From assembly GCA_947302185.1 (NCBI GenBank), contig CAMYVI010000002.1:1-35845 (forward strand): a stretch of DNA of 35,845 nucleotides, written 5' to 3'. Every line of letters begins with the position of its first letter. The stretch's first letter is position 1. The translations under genes and the position numbers were made by a program. This DNA comes from an uncultured Lachnospiraceae bacterium. Lineage in GTDB: Bacteria; Bacillota_A; Clostridia; Lachnospirales; Lachnospiraceae. The notes beneath the pieces were generated by a model. The model was given only the letters and a program-made list of their open reading frames with translations, was not told the DNA's origin and did not search any database. This document shows, piece by piece, positions 14,941 to 24,046 of the stretch.

Positions 14941-15741
14941 ATGACATGGCTCAAAGATCTCAAAGAGACCTACGAAGTTTACAAAGAACGTGACCCTGCC
15001 ATCCGCACATACTGGGATGTGCTCCTCTACCCCTGTTATCACGTGATGCGTGCCCACCGGAAAGCGCATAAACTCTGGAATGAGGGAAGGACGTTCGAAG
15101 CCCGCCTGATTTCCCAGCGAGCCGCGCGAAAGACCGGTATCGAAATTCATCCGGGCGCTACGATCGGGAAGGGATTCTTTATCGATCATGGTACAGGAGT
15201 CGTCATCGGAGAGACATGTGAGATCGGTGATAATGTGACTCTCTATCAGGGCGTCACGCTCGGAGGCACCGGTAAGGAACAGGGGAAACGACACCCTACT
15301 CTTGAGGACGGCGTCATGGTTTCGGCCGGTGCAAAAGTGCTCGGTTCCATAAGGATCGGAGCGAATTCCAAAATCGGAGCCGGTTCCGTCGTTCTGAAAG
15401 ATGTTCCGCCCAACTGTACTGTTGTCGGCGTTCCGGGACGTGTCGTCAGGATGAAGAATAAAGTCGTTCCGCGCGAGACGATCGACCAGACCAATCTGCC
15501 CGACCCGATTCTTCAGGACATGAAAGTTCTTCAGAGAGTGAATAATGAACTGATAAACCGCATGCTTTCCGTCGAGGAGGAAGTGCGGAGACTGAGTTCG
15601 TTAACTGCGGGTGAAACGCCTGCAGCAGTTGAGAGAGCCTGTGAGGCTCCTTATCTGAAGGAAAAGTACAGCTATGAAATCAGACCTGAAGAAAGAGAAT
15701 ATGAGGAAGTGCAGGACTGCGTATTTGCAGATTACATCTGA
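14941..15741 (+). CDS. cysE: Serine O-acetyltransferase
   Basis: A 266-residue left-handed-beta-helix acetyltransferase making O-acetylserine, the first step of cysteine synthesis. An N-terminal helical region ([15 protein letters not shown]) leads into hexapeptide repeats ([51 protein letters not shown]). The catalytic His/Asp region is the DHGTGVVIG and KRHPTLED segments. After the helix (about residue 185) there is an ~80-residue C-terminal extension with heptad-like IxxxLxxxxEE spacing and an acidic end, longer than in the short Bacillus enzyme. It has its own promoter and is followed by cysS, so the cell couples cysteine supply and cysteinyl-tRNA charging. Confidence 0.95.
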   Translation: MTWLKDLKETYEVYKERDPAIRTYWDVLLYPCYHVMRAHRKAHKLWNEGRTFEARLISQRAARKTGIEIHPGATIGKGFFIDHGTGVVIGETCEIGDNVTLYQGVTLGGTGKEQGKRHPTLEDGVMVSAGAKVLGSIRIGANSKIGAGSVVLKDVPPNCTVVGVPGRVVRMKNKVVPRETIDQTNLPDPILQDMKVLQRVNNELINRMLSVEEEVRRLSSLTAGETPAAVERACEAPYLKEKYSYEIRPEEREYEEVQDCVFADYI

Positions 15742-15881
15742 TGCGTTTGGTATCTGTTCCGTAAAAATGTCAGGGGGTCCGGTTCGGAATGTTGTCAGCC
15801 GGCGCTCAGCCGGATTATGCGGCATGTCCGGGGCGTGATTTGGTATGTATCCGAGCGCAATCGGAAATAAAAGGAGAAGAC

Positions 15882-17288
15882 ATGAAAATTTTCAATACAT
15901 TGACAATGCACAAAGAGGAATTTGTTCCGCTTACTCCGGGAAAGGTCAGCATGTATGTATGCGGACCGACCGTTTATAACCTGATTCATATCGGTAACGC
16001 GAGACCTATGATAGTCTTCGATACCGTGCGCAGATATCTCGAGCACAAGGGATATGAAGTTAATTATGTTTCCAACTTCACGGATGTTGATGACAAGATC
16101 ATCAAGGCTGCAAATGAAGAGGGCGTCGACTCTTCCGTAATCTCCGAGCGCTACATCGCGGAGTGCAAAAAGGATATGGAAGGAATGAATGTGCGTCCCG
16201 CCACCGTCCATCCCAAGGCAACGGAGGAGATTCCTTTCATGATCGATATGATCGACACCCTGATCCGCAAGGGGCACGCTTACCCGAAGAACGGTACGGT
16301 ATATTTCCGCACGAGAAGTTTCGGCGGTTACGGAAAGCTATCCGGGAAGAACCTCGATGATCTTCGCTCCGGTTTCCGCGATCTGAAGGTCTCCGGTGAA
16401 GATGAGAAGGAGGATCCGCTTGATTTTGTCCTCTGGAAACCGAAAAAAGAGGGGGAACCTTCCTGGAAGTCACCGTGGTGTGACGGACGCCCGGGCTGGC
16501 ATATCGAGTGTTCTGTCATGTCAAAGAGATATCTCGGAGAACAGATTGACATTCACGCCGGAGGTGAGGATCTTGTGTTCCCGCATCATGAGAACGAGAT
16601 CGCTCAGTCCGAGTGCGCTTCCGGCAAGGAGTTCGCGCGTTACTGGATGCATAACGCATTCCTTAACATTGATAACAAAAAGATGTCCAAGTCCCTCGGA
16701 AATTTCTTTACGGTCCGTGACATCTCCGAGAAGTATGATCTGCAGGTCCTGAGACTTTTTATGCTGAGTGCACACTACAGGAGCCCGCTGAATTTCAGCG
16801 CGGAGCTTATGGAAGCCGCAGGCAACTCGCTTGAGAGAATCCGCCGTGCGGCGACGAGACTGAATGACCTTATGTCTGCAAATGCAAATCATGACCGGGG
16901 CGCGGACGACGAGGCCAGGGTGGCCGAGATTCGTGCTTTTGTAGATAAGTTCGATGAGAAGATGGATGACGATGCAAATACGGCTGACGCCCTTTCGGTT
17001 ATCTTTGATCTGGTCCGCTATGCAAATATCAACGTTACCGAGGACTGCTCGGCCTATGTCACGAAGGCGGCTTTTGACACACTCAACGAACTTTGCGATA
17101 TTCTCGGCATCATAGCGTACAAAAAAGAGGAGATGCTCGATGCGGATATCGAAGCGCTCATAGAGGAACGCCAGAATGCCAGAAAAGCGAGAAATTTTGC
17201 GCGTGCAGATGAGATAAGAAATCAGCTGGGGAATATGGGTATCGTGCTTATGGATACCAAGGACGGAGTCAAGTGGAGCAGAAAATAA
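15882..17288 (+). CDS. cysS: Cysteinyl-tRNA synthetase
   Basis: A 468-residue class I aminoacyl-tRNA synthetase. Cys27 in YVCGPTVY is the first zinc ligand, HIGN is at residues 36-39 (HIGH motif), and HIECSVM and PHHENEIAQ supply further zinc ligands. KMSKS is at residues 267-271, followed by the DALR-type helical anticodon-binding domain. The ATG at 15882 is preceded by AAGGAG (15871-15876); an upstream in-frame ATG at 15789 has no ribosome site. The 140-nt gap from cysE shows no T-box. Its 3' end overlaps the probable GTG start of mrnC, giving translational coupling. Confidence 0.97.
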   Translation: MKIFNTLTMHKEEFVPLTPGKVSMYVCGPTVYNLIHIGNARPMIVFDTVRRYLEHKGYEVNYVSNFTDVDDKIIKAANEEGVDSSVISERYIAECKKDMEGMNVRPATVHPKATEEIPFMIDMIDTLIRKGHAYPKNGTVYFRTRSFGGYGKLSGKNLDDLRSGFRDLKVSGEDEKEDPLDFVLWKPKKEGEPSWKSPWCDGRPGWHIECSVMSKRYLGEQIDIHAGGEDLVFPHHENEIAQSECASGKEFARYWMHNAFLNIDNKKMSKSLGNFFTVRDISEKYDLQVLRLFMLSAHYRSPLNFSAELMEAAGNSLERIRRAATRLNDLMSANANHDRGADDEARVAEIRAFVDKFDEKMDDDANTADALSVIFDLVRYANINVTEDCSAYVTKAAFDTLNELCDILGIIAYKKEEMLDADIEALIEERQNARKARNFARADEIRNQLGNMGIVLMDTKDGVKWSRK

Positions 17289-17812
17289 CAGATAATCAAA
17301 AGTTGCAGAAGGCGAATGTAAGAGACGGGTTTCTTGCCATGATCGAGAAATTTTCAGATACGGCAGGGAAATCGGCGTCTGTCGATTTGCCGGGAGAGAA
17401 TAAGGAGTATCGTTTCACGCCGAACGGTTCGGAGGAAGAGGCGCGTTCTCTCGCACCTCTGACGCTCGCTTTTCTGGGAGACGCGGTCTATGAATTGTAT
17501 GTCAGGACCATGCTTGTACAGAGGGGCGACATGCGCCCGAATGAATTGAACCGCCGTTCTTCTCTGCTTGCCAGAGCTCATGCGCAGTCCGATGCGATGG
17601 GGGCGATTGAGCCGGTACTGGATGAGACGGAGGCGGATATTTATCGCCGCGGAAGAAATGCGAAATCGCATACTATGGCGAAGAACGCTACTGTGGCGGA
17701 TTATCGAAGAGCGACGGGATTTGAAGCGCTTATCGGCTACCTCTATCTTGCGGGAAAGCAGGATAGGCTTGAAGAGCTGATTCGCATCGCGATCGCAAAA
17801 AACGGACAGTGA
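17273..17812 (+). CDS. mrnC: Mini-ribonuclease III
   Basis: A 179-residue RNase III catalytic domain without the dsRNA-binding domain, the enzyme that matures 23S rRNA ends in Bacillus. LAFLGDAVYELYVR carries Asp70, and the RGRNAKSHTMAKNA block and FEALIGYLYL (Glu151) complete the catalytic set. Typical MrnC proteins are ~130-145 residues. Here ~60 extra N-terminal residues appear if translation starts at GTG 17273, which lies inside cysS behind GGACGGAG. An internal ATG at 17339 lacks a clear ribosome site. The start is therefore the least certain part. It lies between cysS and rlmB as in Bacillus. Confidence 0.92.
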   Translation: MEQKITDNQKLQKANVRDGFLAMIEKFSDTAGKSASVDLPGENKEYRFTPNGSEEEARSLAPLTLAFLGDAVYELYVRTMLVQRGDMRPNELNRRSSLLARAHAQSDAMGAIEPVLDETEADIYRRGRNAKSHTMAKNATVADYRRATGFEALIGYLYLAGKQDRLEELIRIAIAKNGQ

Positions 17813-17819
17813 TATTTCA

Positions 17820-17853
17820 GCGGGGTTGGAAGTGCTCTGACCCCGCATTTTTT
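17820..17853 (+). terminator. Intrinsic terminator after mrnC
   Basis: GCGGGGT (17820-17826) pairs with ACCCCGC (17840-17846) and is followed by ATTTTTT. It separates cysE-cysS-mrnC from rlmB-sigH, although the synteny continues. Confidence 0.85.
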
Positions 17854-17945
17854 CAGCATATTTCAGACGCAGAATTCCCGTAAACTATGTTTCGGGATGA
17901 ATGCGCCAAAAGGAACCGGAAGTTTTACAATAAGAAAGCAGAGAT

Positions 17946-18770
17946 ATGAGCAGAGATAAAGATAACGGAGACCGCAGCCGTAAACGCGGAGACAGGAAAT
18001 TCGACAGAGAGAATGTGAAGAGAGAACTGACTGAGGAAGAACTCAGCGGACGCGTAGAAGGACGGAATGCGGTCATTGAGGCTTTCCGTTCGGGAAGACA
18101 GATCGATAAAGTGTTTGTTCAGGAGCAGCTTCATGACGGACCGATCGGTACCGTGCTTCGTGAAGCGAAGAAGCATGATACGATCGTGAATTTTGTGACG
18201 AAAGAAAGGCTTGATGAAATGTCTGTAACAGGACATCACCAGGGAGTCATAGCGCAGGCCGCAGCATTTGATTACGCTACAGTGGATGATATACTCGCAA
18301 ATGCCCGGGATAAGGGGGAGGATCCGTTCATCGTTCTGTTAGACGGCATTGAAGATCCGCATAACCTCGGCGCTATTATCCGGACGGCCGCTCTGGCAGG
18401 CGCGCATGGAGTTATCCTTCCCAAACGGCGCGCAGTCGGTCTTACTCCGATCGCCGTACGAGCTTCCGCCGGCGCTGTCAATTATATTCCGGTCGCACGT
18501 GTGACCAATATCGGGAACGAAATCGTTCACTTAAAGGATCAGGGGCTCTGGTTCGTCTGTGCAGACATGGACGGTACGAGGATGTATGATCTTAAGCTGA
18601 CAGGTCCGATCGGACTTGTGGTCGGTTCGGAGGGAAGCGGCGTAAGCAGGCTTGTAAAGGAAAAGTGTGATTTTGTCGCATCAATCCCCATGAAAGGTGA
18701 GATTGATTCTCTGAACGCATCTGTGGCGGCAGGTGTTCTGATGTATGAGATCGTTCGGCAGAGAGGATAA
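17946..18770 (+). CDS. rlmB: 23S rRNA (guanosine-2'-O-)-methyltransferase RlmB
   Basis: A 274-residue SpoU/TrmH-family SAM-dependent 2'-O-methyltransferase for 23S rRNA G2251. It has a charged, probably disordered N-terminal extension (residues 2-33), the substrate-binding domain from VEGRNAVIEAF (about 37-105), and the knotted SPOUT domain with LDGIEDPHNLGAIIRTAALAG, GLVVGSEGSGVSRL and IPMKGEIDSLNASVAAG. All three SPOUT motifs are intact. It is preceded by a terminator and followed 2 bases later by the GTG start of sigH, so the two are probably co-transcribed. Confidence 0.95.
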   Translation: MSRDKDNGDRSRKRGDRKFDRENVKRELTEEELSGRVEGRNAVIEAFRSGRQIDKVFVQEQLHDGPIGTVLREAKKHDTIVNFVTKERLDEMSVTGHHQGVIAQAAAFDYATVDDILANARDKGEDPFIVLLDGIEDPHNLGAIIRTAALAGAHGVILPKRRAVGLTPIAVRASAGAVNYIPVARVTNIGNEIVHLKDQGLWFVCADMDGTRMYDLKLTGPIGLVVGSEGSGVSRLVKEKCDFVASIPMKGEIDSLNASVAAGVLMYEIVRQRG

Positions 18771-18772
18771 AT

Positions 18773-19384
18773 GTGAATAATACAAATATTAATTCTGAAA
18801 TTGCGGATTTCCGAAATCTGACGGATGAAGAACTGATCCGGATGTACCGTGAAGGCACTACAGAGACAATGGACTATCTTCTGCAGAAATATAAGCCTCT
18901 GGTGAAGAGCAGGGCTATGTCTAAGTATTTAAAGGGCGGAGATCTGGACGATCTGATTCAGGAGGGTATGATCGGGCTTTATAAAGCTGTCAGGGATTAC
19001 GAGCCCCGAAACAATAAGGGAGCCTCTTTCTTCACTTTTGCCGCTCTGTGCATCGACCGTCAGCTGATGCACGCGATTGAGATCTCGGCGAGACAGAAGC
19101 GGAAAGCACAGACAGAAGCAGTCCATCTCACAGAGGAGGAGTGGGAAAGCTATATGGGGCCGGAGGAGAGCCCGGAGAAGATTTTTCTCGAGCAGGAGGG
19201 TGCCGGCGAGACTTACGATAAGATATACGAGACGCTGAGCAGAATGGAGAAAGTTGTATTTGATCTTCAGCTTCGGGGATATGATTATCGGGAAATCGCC
19301 GGGATCCTGGGAAAGACTCCGAAATCGATCGATAATGCGATACAGAGGATCCGCAGGAAAACAAAGGAACAGACGGAGGGGTGA
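18773..19384 (+). CDS. sigH: Sigma-70 family factor, SigH type
   Basis: A 203-residue alternative sigma factor. Region 2 is about residues 25-95 (LLQKYKPLVKSRA, GGDLDDLIQEGMIGLYKAVRDYEP, FFTFAALCIDRQL), and region 4 is about 150-200 with a helix-turn-helix (YDYREIAGILGKTPKSIDNAIQRIRRK). The position immediately after rlmB matches Bacillus sigH, the stationary-phase and sporulation sigma. The rae1/yacP gene that separates them in Bacillus is missing. The start is GTG at 18773 behind GAGAGGA, since the ATG one frame over is followed by a stop. Whether this organism sporulates cannot be judged here. Confidence 0.92.
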   Translation: MNNTNINSEIADFRNLTDEELIRMYREGTTETMDYLLQKYKPLVKSRAMSKYLKGGDLDDLIQEGMIGLYKAVRDYEPRNNKGASFFTFAALCIDRQLMHAIEISARQKRKAQTEAVHLTEEEWESYMGPEESPEKIFLEQEGAGETYDKIYETLSRMEKVVFDLQLRGYDYREIAGILGKTPKSIDNAIQRIRRKTKEQTEG

Positions 19385-19482
19385 ACGAAATTTGTGAAAA
19401 AGAGTATGATTGGCCGGAAAAATGAGTTACAATAATTGTATCTGATTTTATGATACCGCGAAATAGAAAGAGAGGAATCAAG

Positions 19483-20367
19483 ATGGCTGACTATATTCTT
19501 AAAAATTCAGAGCTGACCGTGACTGTTCGCACTCAGGGGGCAGAGATCCGTTCCGTAAAGGACAATGTAACGGGACAGGAGTACATGTGGCAGGCTGATC
19601 CCGCATTCTGGGGATGGACGTCTCCGAATCTTTTCCCGATCGTCGGAAGTGTCATGCATGACGAGTACCGCTACAAGGGAAAGGCATATCTGATGAAACA
19701 GCATGGTTTCGGGCGCAGAAGCGAGTTCGTGAAAGCGGATGTTCCGGGATGTGAACTGGGTTTCGCCCTTGAGGAAAATGAGAACACATTGGCAGAGTAT
19801 CCCTTCCGCTTCCGCTTTGAGGTCGGATACAATCTGACGGGACGCTCACTGAAGATTACATGGAGAGTTATCAATCCGGCTGATGAAACGCTTTATTTCT
19901 CTGTAGGAGCTCATCCGGCGTTCAACACGCCGCCGACAGACAGTGAAGCTGCGAAAAATGCATGCTATCTGGCATTTGATACCGAGAAGCCGCTCAAAGT
20001 CAGCCTTATGAATCTTAAGGACGGCGGACTCAGCGATGATACAAAGGATTACCCGCTTGAGGACGGCGGATATCTGCGCATCACTGATGACTTATTCGAT
20101 ATCAATACCCTTATCATTGAAAACGGGCAGGTCCACAGGATTTCTCTTTGCGATGCCGATAAGAAACCTTATGTAACAACCCGGTTTGAGGCTCCGCTTG
20201 TCGCAGTGTGGTCTCCGAAGGCCGCAGCTCCGTTTGTATGCCTCGAGCCGTGGTACGGACGTCTGGACCGCACAACGTTCACAGGAGAGCTGCCGGAACG
20301 AGAGTATGAACAGAGCCTTGAGACAGGGGGAATATTTGAAAAGTCATATGATATTGATTTCGACTGA
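19483..20367 (+). CDS. Aldose 1-epimerase family protein (LacX-like)
   Basis: A 294-residue mutarotase-fold protein. It has an N-terminal strand-rich region with MWQADPAFWGWTSPNLFPIVG, the KQHGFGRRSEF histidine segment, YFSVGAHPAFNTP with the second conserved His, and a C-terminal FVCLEPWYGR carrying the catalytic-type Glu. It fits the LacX/YeaD-type branch that acts on hexose or hexose-phosphate anomers. AGAGGAA precedes the ATG at 19483. A TACAAT -10-like hexamer lies at 19428-19433, but no -35 at proper spacing was found. It is ended by a strong terminator and is probably monocistronic. Confidence 0.9.
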   Translation: MADYILKNSELTVTVRTQGAEIRSVKDNVTGQEYMWQADPAFWGWTSPNLFPIVGSVMHDEYRYKGKAYLMKQHGFGRRSEFVKADVPGCELGFALEENENTLAEYPFRFRFEVGYNLTGRSLKITWRVINPADETLYFSVGAHPAFNTPPTDSEAAKNACYLAFDTEKPLKVSLMNLKDGGLSDDTKDYPLEDGGYLRITDDLFDINTLIIENGQVHRISLCDADKKPYVTTRFEAPLVAVWSPKAAAPFVCLEPWYGRLDRTTFTGELPEREYEQSLETGGIFEKSYDIDFD

Positions 20368-20393
20368 TCCTGACTGAACTCAGATATTAAAGC

Positions 20394-20426
20394 AGGGGGC
20401 ATTTGTATAAAGTGCCCCCTATTTTG
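20394..20426 (+). terminator. Intrinsic terminator after aldose epimerase gene
   Basis: AGGGGGCA (20394-20401) pairs perfectly with TGCCCCCT (20413-20420) and is followed by ATTTTGTT. Confidence 0.85.
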
Positions 20427-20471
20427 TTGCACTCGCGCGTTTTATTCGTCAGCCTCTTTTGTATGAAGGGC

Positions 20472-20501
20472 TTGTATTGTAAAAAAAAATTATAATATAA
20501 T
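20472..20501 (+). promoter_or_regulatory. Promoter of the secreted SGNH protein
   Basis: TTGTAT (20472-20477), an 18-bp A-rich spacer and a perfect TATAAT (20496-20501). A second TATAAT overlaps at 20491-20496. Confidence 0.65.
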
Positions 20502-20546
20502 ACAGACGTGATGGAAAAGGAGAAACACAAATAAGGAGTAGTTATA

Positions 20547-23500
20547 ATGCCAATGAGAAACTCAAAAAGGCTGACTGCCTTGGCGCTCAGTACAATCATG
20601 CTCATATCCGTATGCTGTACAAATAAAGTGTCCGCAGCAGAGGCTTTCGGAGGAGTGAGCTCCGGCGAGGTCAATTCCGTCGAGAATGTCAAAACTGAGA
20701 ACGCTTTTCAGAACGCTTCGGACGAGCAGGTTCCGGATCAGAGCAGTATAATCGAGAACGGGAATACGGATATTGTGACCGGTGACGATTCCGCAGTATC
20801 CGGCGACGAACATGATTCGGAGAGTATTTCTGACGGATCCGTCAATTCCGGAGATACTGCCGATCAGGCAGATGAATCCGCTGTCGGTGAAGACTTTACC
20901 ATGTCGGATGATGACTCCTCACTTCCTTCCGATGAGTCACTCGCTTCAGCCGCTGAGAGTGATCTCAGCGCAGAAGAACTGCTCCTGGGTAAAGCGGCAA
21001 TTAACCCCGGTCTGTATTATATATCCACTGTTTCCTCTGCAAGAAAGATGATATGTATTGCCGGTAATTCAGAGCTTGAATCGGCAAATGTACAGCTGGG
21101 TACATATGTCAGTTCAAACGTCCGCATTTTCGATATCAGGTTCGACGGGACTTACTACACAATAAGAAGCCTTCATACCGGAAAATATCTGTCAGTCGAA
21201 GAAAAAGGAAATGTTATTCAGACAGAGAGTTCTGATACAGATGCTCAGAAATGGCAGATCGTGTCTAAAAACGGGGCTTTCAGCATTGTCCCAAAGAACG
21301 GAAAAGGAACACTTTCCGCACAGCACTCGGTCAACGGATCGAATGTTCAGGTATCCGATACCGGGATAACCGCATGGAATATTTCTCCTGCCAAAAAACT
21401 GCTTGCCGGCGGGATGGTGCAGACGACGGTTACTCCTTCAATTGAGAGAGTAGAAGGCGTCTTGCAGCGTCCTGAAGTGGTCATATCCGTGTATGGAGAG
21501 ATACTCATTGAAGACACCGATTATACGGTCAATATTTCTGATAACGGAGATGCATGTACACTTACTATCACAGGTAAAGGCTTGTATACCGGGACGACAT
21601 ACAAAACGATTCGTGTTTTTGAATACATCCTGGATGAAGGACTGTATACAATTCAACTTCAGAAAGCGCCGTCAGGTGAAATGCTCTGTGTAGCGGGCAA
21701 CAAGACAGACAATGATACGAATATCCAGCTGGGTCCGAAGGCTTCTTCAAATGTGCGTCTCTATTATCTGGAGCCGGCTGAGGAAGGTTATTATTATATC
21801 CGAAGTTATCATACGGGCAAGTACATAACAGCCAAAGGTTCCAATATCGTACAGCGCGAAAAATCCGGAAGCAACACACAGCTGTGGGAGCCGAAAGCGA
21901 CCGGTAATTCTTATACGCTTCGCATGAAAGACTCAACATATTATATTGCGGTCAAACAGGCAGCCGGCGGTGCAAATGTACAGCTGGGGGCCCGGACTTC
22001 CGCATTTAACGCATGGACAATTAAACCGTCCAGACCTTATATATGCGGGAATACGGTAACTTATACTTATGATAAGACAGTGTATCTTGATAAGGACTCC
22101 GGAACATTCCCTGAGCCGCCCTGCGCAGTCACACTCTACGGTTTGCCGCTGATGGAGGGAATAGATTATACAGCTGAATACAGTATAGATATGAACAGCG
22201 GATCAGGAACGATAACGCTGAAGGGAACCGGTGCTTATCAGGGAACAGCAGCACTTAAATATCAGCTCGCAAGCGACGCGAGAGCTTTCCTTGACGGCGT
22301 TGTGCAGGATATAAGCTGTATCGGAAAAACATTCTATCTGCATCCGTTGAAGAGCCCCGAATCAACGCTGCGGGGAAATGGCTCGTATGCGAAGAACGGT
22401 CTGAGGCTCGTAAAAAGCAATTCGATAAATGAGACCATGTCATCGTTCCGTGCTTCATACACTTCAAGCGGCTTCAAGCTGGTGAGCGGAAATATAAACT
22501 ACGCGTTATATGCCGGAGCTACCGGTGTTTCTCCTGTGACATTCCAGAAGCAGGATACGGTCGGGCAGAGGTGGTATCTGTATGCGCATCCGGACGGATC
22601 ACATTCAATAATAAATGCTTTGTCCGGATTTGCCCTGACAATGGACGGCAATGACGTTATTACGCTTCCGTATTACGGATTGGATGCGCAAAAGTTCATA
22701 TTGGAGGAGACGGGCGATGTCAGTGAAAGTTCGCACACGATATCGAATGCGGTAAAAACCTATGTTTCCGACGCTGCATATGAATGGACTTTTATACCTG
22801 CGACAAAAGATACGGTAATTTACCTCACGAAAGAGGATGATGAAGGCGCTTCTGTCGGATATATCGGATCGGGCGTATGTTTCGATATGAAGAATAAGAA
22901 GATATCTGTCCTGAAAGGGTTCAAAACATTTACCGGAAAAGGAATGTCGACGTGTTCTACCGTAGCGCTTTCCACCAAGGGAATCGTTCCTGAAGTGGGC
23001 AGAAAGTATAAGCTGGTCATGGAGCGCGCTGATTCTTTTAAGGTCAGGGCAACCCTTACCGATCTGCAGACGGGAAAATCCGTATCTACTTCTGTGAACA
23101 GCGGTGCAGGTCATGGATGGGGCGTAACGAAACAGCACGTTTACGGAAAGCTTTCTTACAGCCAGATATCCTCAAGAGCTACAAATAACGATGAACGGAT
23201 CGGCATTCTCGGCGACAGCTATACGGAGGGAAGCTCCCTCGGAACGATGTATATGCAGCGCTATGCCAGTGTGACGGAGAGTCTTTGGGGAGAAGATTTT
23301 GCCATCTCAGCTAAGAGCGGTGCACAGTCTGCTGACGGTCTTAAGTGGCTCAACGATTATTATCTGGATACATACCATCCTGAATATGTTGTCCTGGAAT
23401 TCGGTATGAATGACAAGAATTATGCGACGTGGCTCAGCAATATGAAAAAAATGATCAGTCTGCTGACCGCTCACGGTATTACGCCGATACTGAGCACGAT

Positions 23501-23747
23501 ACCTCCGAACTGCTCCGCTACGAGGCAGCAGTATAACGAGATACACCATGAGATGTCGAACTGGGTCAGGAGAAGCGGATACCGATACATAGACTGGGAG
23601 TATTACATGAGTAAAGACCATGCCAGATTGGAAGTCAAGCAGGTATATTTCCTTCCTGACGGACTGCATCCGACGGCTTCGGCACACAAATTGGTGGCAA
23701 ATCAATTCTATCGGGTGCTGACTGATTTATACAGCGGATCGAATTAA
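20547..23747 (+). CDS. Secreted multidomain ricin-lectin / SGNH hydrolase
   Basis: A 1066-residue exported protein. The signal peptide is about residues 1-30 (cleavage after KVSA). An acidic Ser/Asp/Glu linker follows to ~150. Next is a ricin-type beta-trefoil module (~152-290), then a strand-rich module ending ITGKGLYTGT. A second trefoil (~365-505) and a second strand module ending LKGTGAYQGT follow. A third trefoil-like region (~575-715) and an uncharacterised beta domain (~720-875) precede a C-terminal SGNH esterase. Catalytic residues are Ser891 (GDSYTEG), Asn955 (GMND), Asp1038 and His1041 (DGLHPT). It is likely a carbohydrate-binding deacetylase or esterase. No sortase, dockerin or S-layer signal is seen. 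AAGGAG lies eight bases before the ATG. Confidence 0.9.
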   Translation: MPMRNSKRLTALALSTIMLISVCCTNKVSAAEAFGGVSSGEVNSVENVKTENAFQNASDEQVPDQSSIIENGNTDIVTGDDSAVSGDEHDSESISDGSVNSGDTADQADESAVGEDFTMSDDDSSLPSDESLASAAESDLSAEELLLGKAAINPGLYYISTVSSARKMICIAGNSELESANVQLGTYVSSNVRIFDIRFDGTYYTIRSLHTGKYLSVEEKGNVIQTESSDTDAQKWQIVSKNGAFSIVPKNGKGTLSAQHSVNGSNVQVSDTGITAWNISPAKKLLAGGMVQTTVTPSIERVEGVLQRPEVVISVYGEILIEDTDYTVNISDNGDACTLTITGKGLYTGTTYKTIRVFEYILDEGLYTIQLQKAPSGEMLCVAGNKTDNDTNIQLGPKASSNVRLYYLEPAEEGYYYIRSYHTGKYITAKGSNIVQREKSGSNTQLWEPKATGNSYTLRMKDSTYYIAVKQAAGGANVQLGARTSAFNAWTIKPSRPYICGNTVTYTYDKTVYLDKDSGTFPEPPCAVTLYGLPLMEGIDYTAEYSIDMNSGSGTITLKGTGAYQGTAALKYQLASDARAFLDGVVQDISCIGKTFYLHPLKSPESTLRGNGSYAKNGLRLVKSNSINETMSSFRASYTSSGFKLVSGNINYALYAGATGVSPVTFQKQDTVGQRWYLYAHPDGSHSIINALSGFALTMDGNDVITLPYYGLDAQKFILEETGDVSESSHTISNAVKTYVSDAAYEWTFIPATKDTVIYLTKEDDEGASVGYIGSGVCFDMKNKKISVLKGFKTFTGKGMSTCSTVALSTKGIVPEVGRKYKLVMERADSFKVRATLTDLQTGKSVSTSVNSGAGHGWGVTKQHVYGKLSYSQISSRATNNDERIGILGDSYTEGSSLGTMYMQRYASVTESLWGEDFAISAKSGAQSADGLKWLNDYYLDTYHPEYVVLEFGMNDKNYATWLSNMKKMISLLTAHGITPILSTIPPNCSATRQQYNEIHHEMSNWVRRSGYRYIDWEYYMSKDHARLEVKQVYFLPDGLHPTASAHKLVANQFYRVLTDLYSGSN

Positions 23748-23770
23748 TATCGAATGCATTAATATCGAAT
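23743..23770 (+). repeat. 13-bp direct repeat at the SGNH gene end
   Basis: ATTAATATCGAAT occurs at 23743-23755 and 23758-23770. The first copy includes the stop codon of the SGNH gene. Confidence 0.6.
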
Positions 23771-23820
23771 ATCTGTATTTATAAACGAACCTTATTTACA
23801 TTTCAGTAAAGCAGTTATAA

Positions 23821-23858
23821 AATGAGAGTGCGATTGATTCGCATTCTCATTTTCTTTT
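23821..23858 (+). terminator. Intrinsic terminator of the SGNH gene
   Basis: A 13-bp stem (23821-23833 with 23839-23851, one G-T pair, 5-base loop TTGAT) is followed by TTCTTTT. A second GCGGC-GTTC-GCCGC hairpin begins directly after it. Confidence 0.88.
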
Positions 23859-23892
23859 GCGGCGTTCGCCGCGCAAATCCCTTTTTTTACTA

Positions 23893-23987
23893 TCGCAGGC
23901 TTCCCATTCGATGACGGTCTGACATTAACGTGGGAAGTTTATGTTACTTTTTATTGTCCTGCGGATATTGGTGCCGGCTGTAATATC
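23893..23987 (+). promoter_or_regulatory. Nested inverted repeats upstream of the NUMOD1 gene
   Basis: CGCAGG (23894-23899) pairs with CCTGCG (23958-23963). Directly inside, CTTCCCA (23900-23906) pairs with TGGGAAG (23931-23937). Then GATATT/AATATC (23964-23969 with 23982-23987) forms a second domain. It looks like a structured leader or regulatory RNA. No known riboswitch was recognised and no strong promoter could be placed. Confidence 0.4.
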
Positions 23988-24046
23988 TGTGCCCGGAACG
24001 GTATTAACCCTGCATGAGATCTGCGGGAGTTCGAAAGGAGGACACC

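Noticed and set aside
14838..15881. T-box for cysteine in front of cysE or cysS
   Set aside because: No AGGGTGGNACCGCG antiterminator sequence and no competing terminator in either leader.
19405..19433. Promoter for the aldose epimerase gene
   Set aside because: TACAAT is a fair -10, but the nearest TTG-type -35 is only 12 bp away, so no proper pair could be made.
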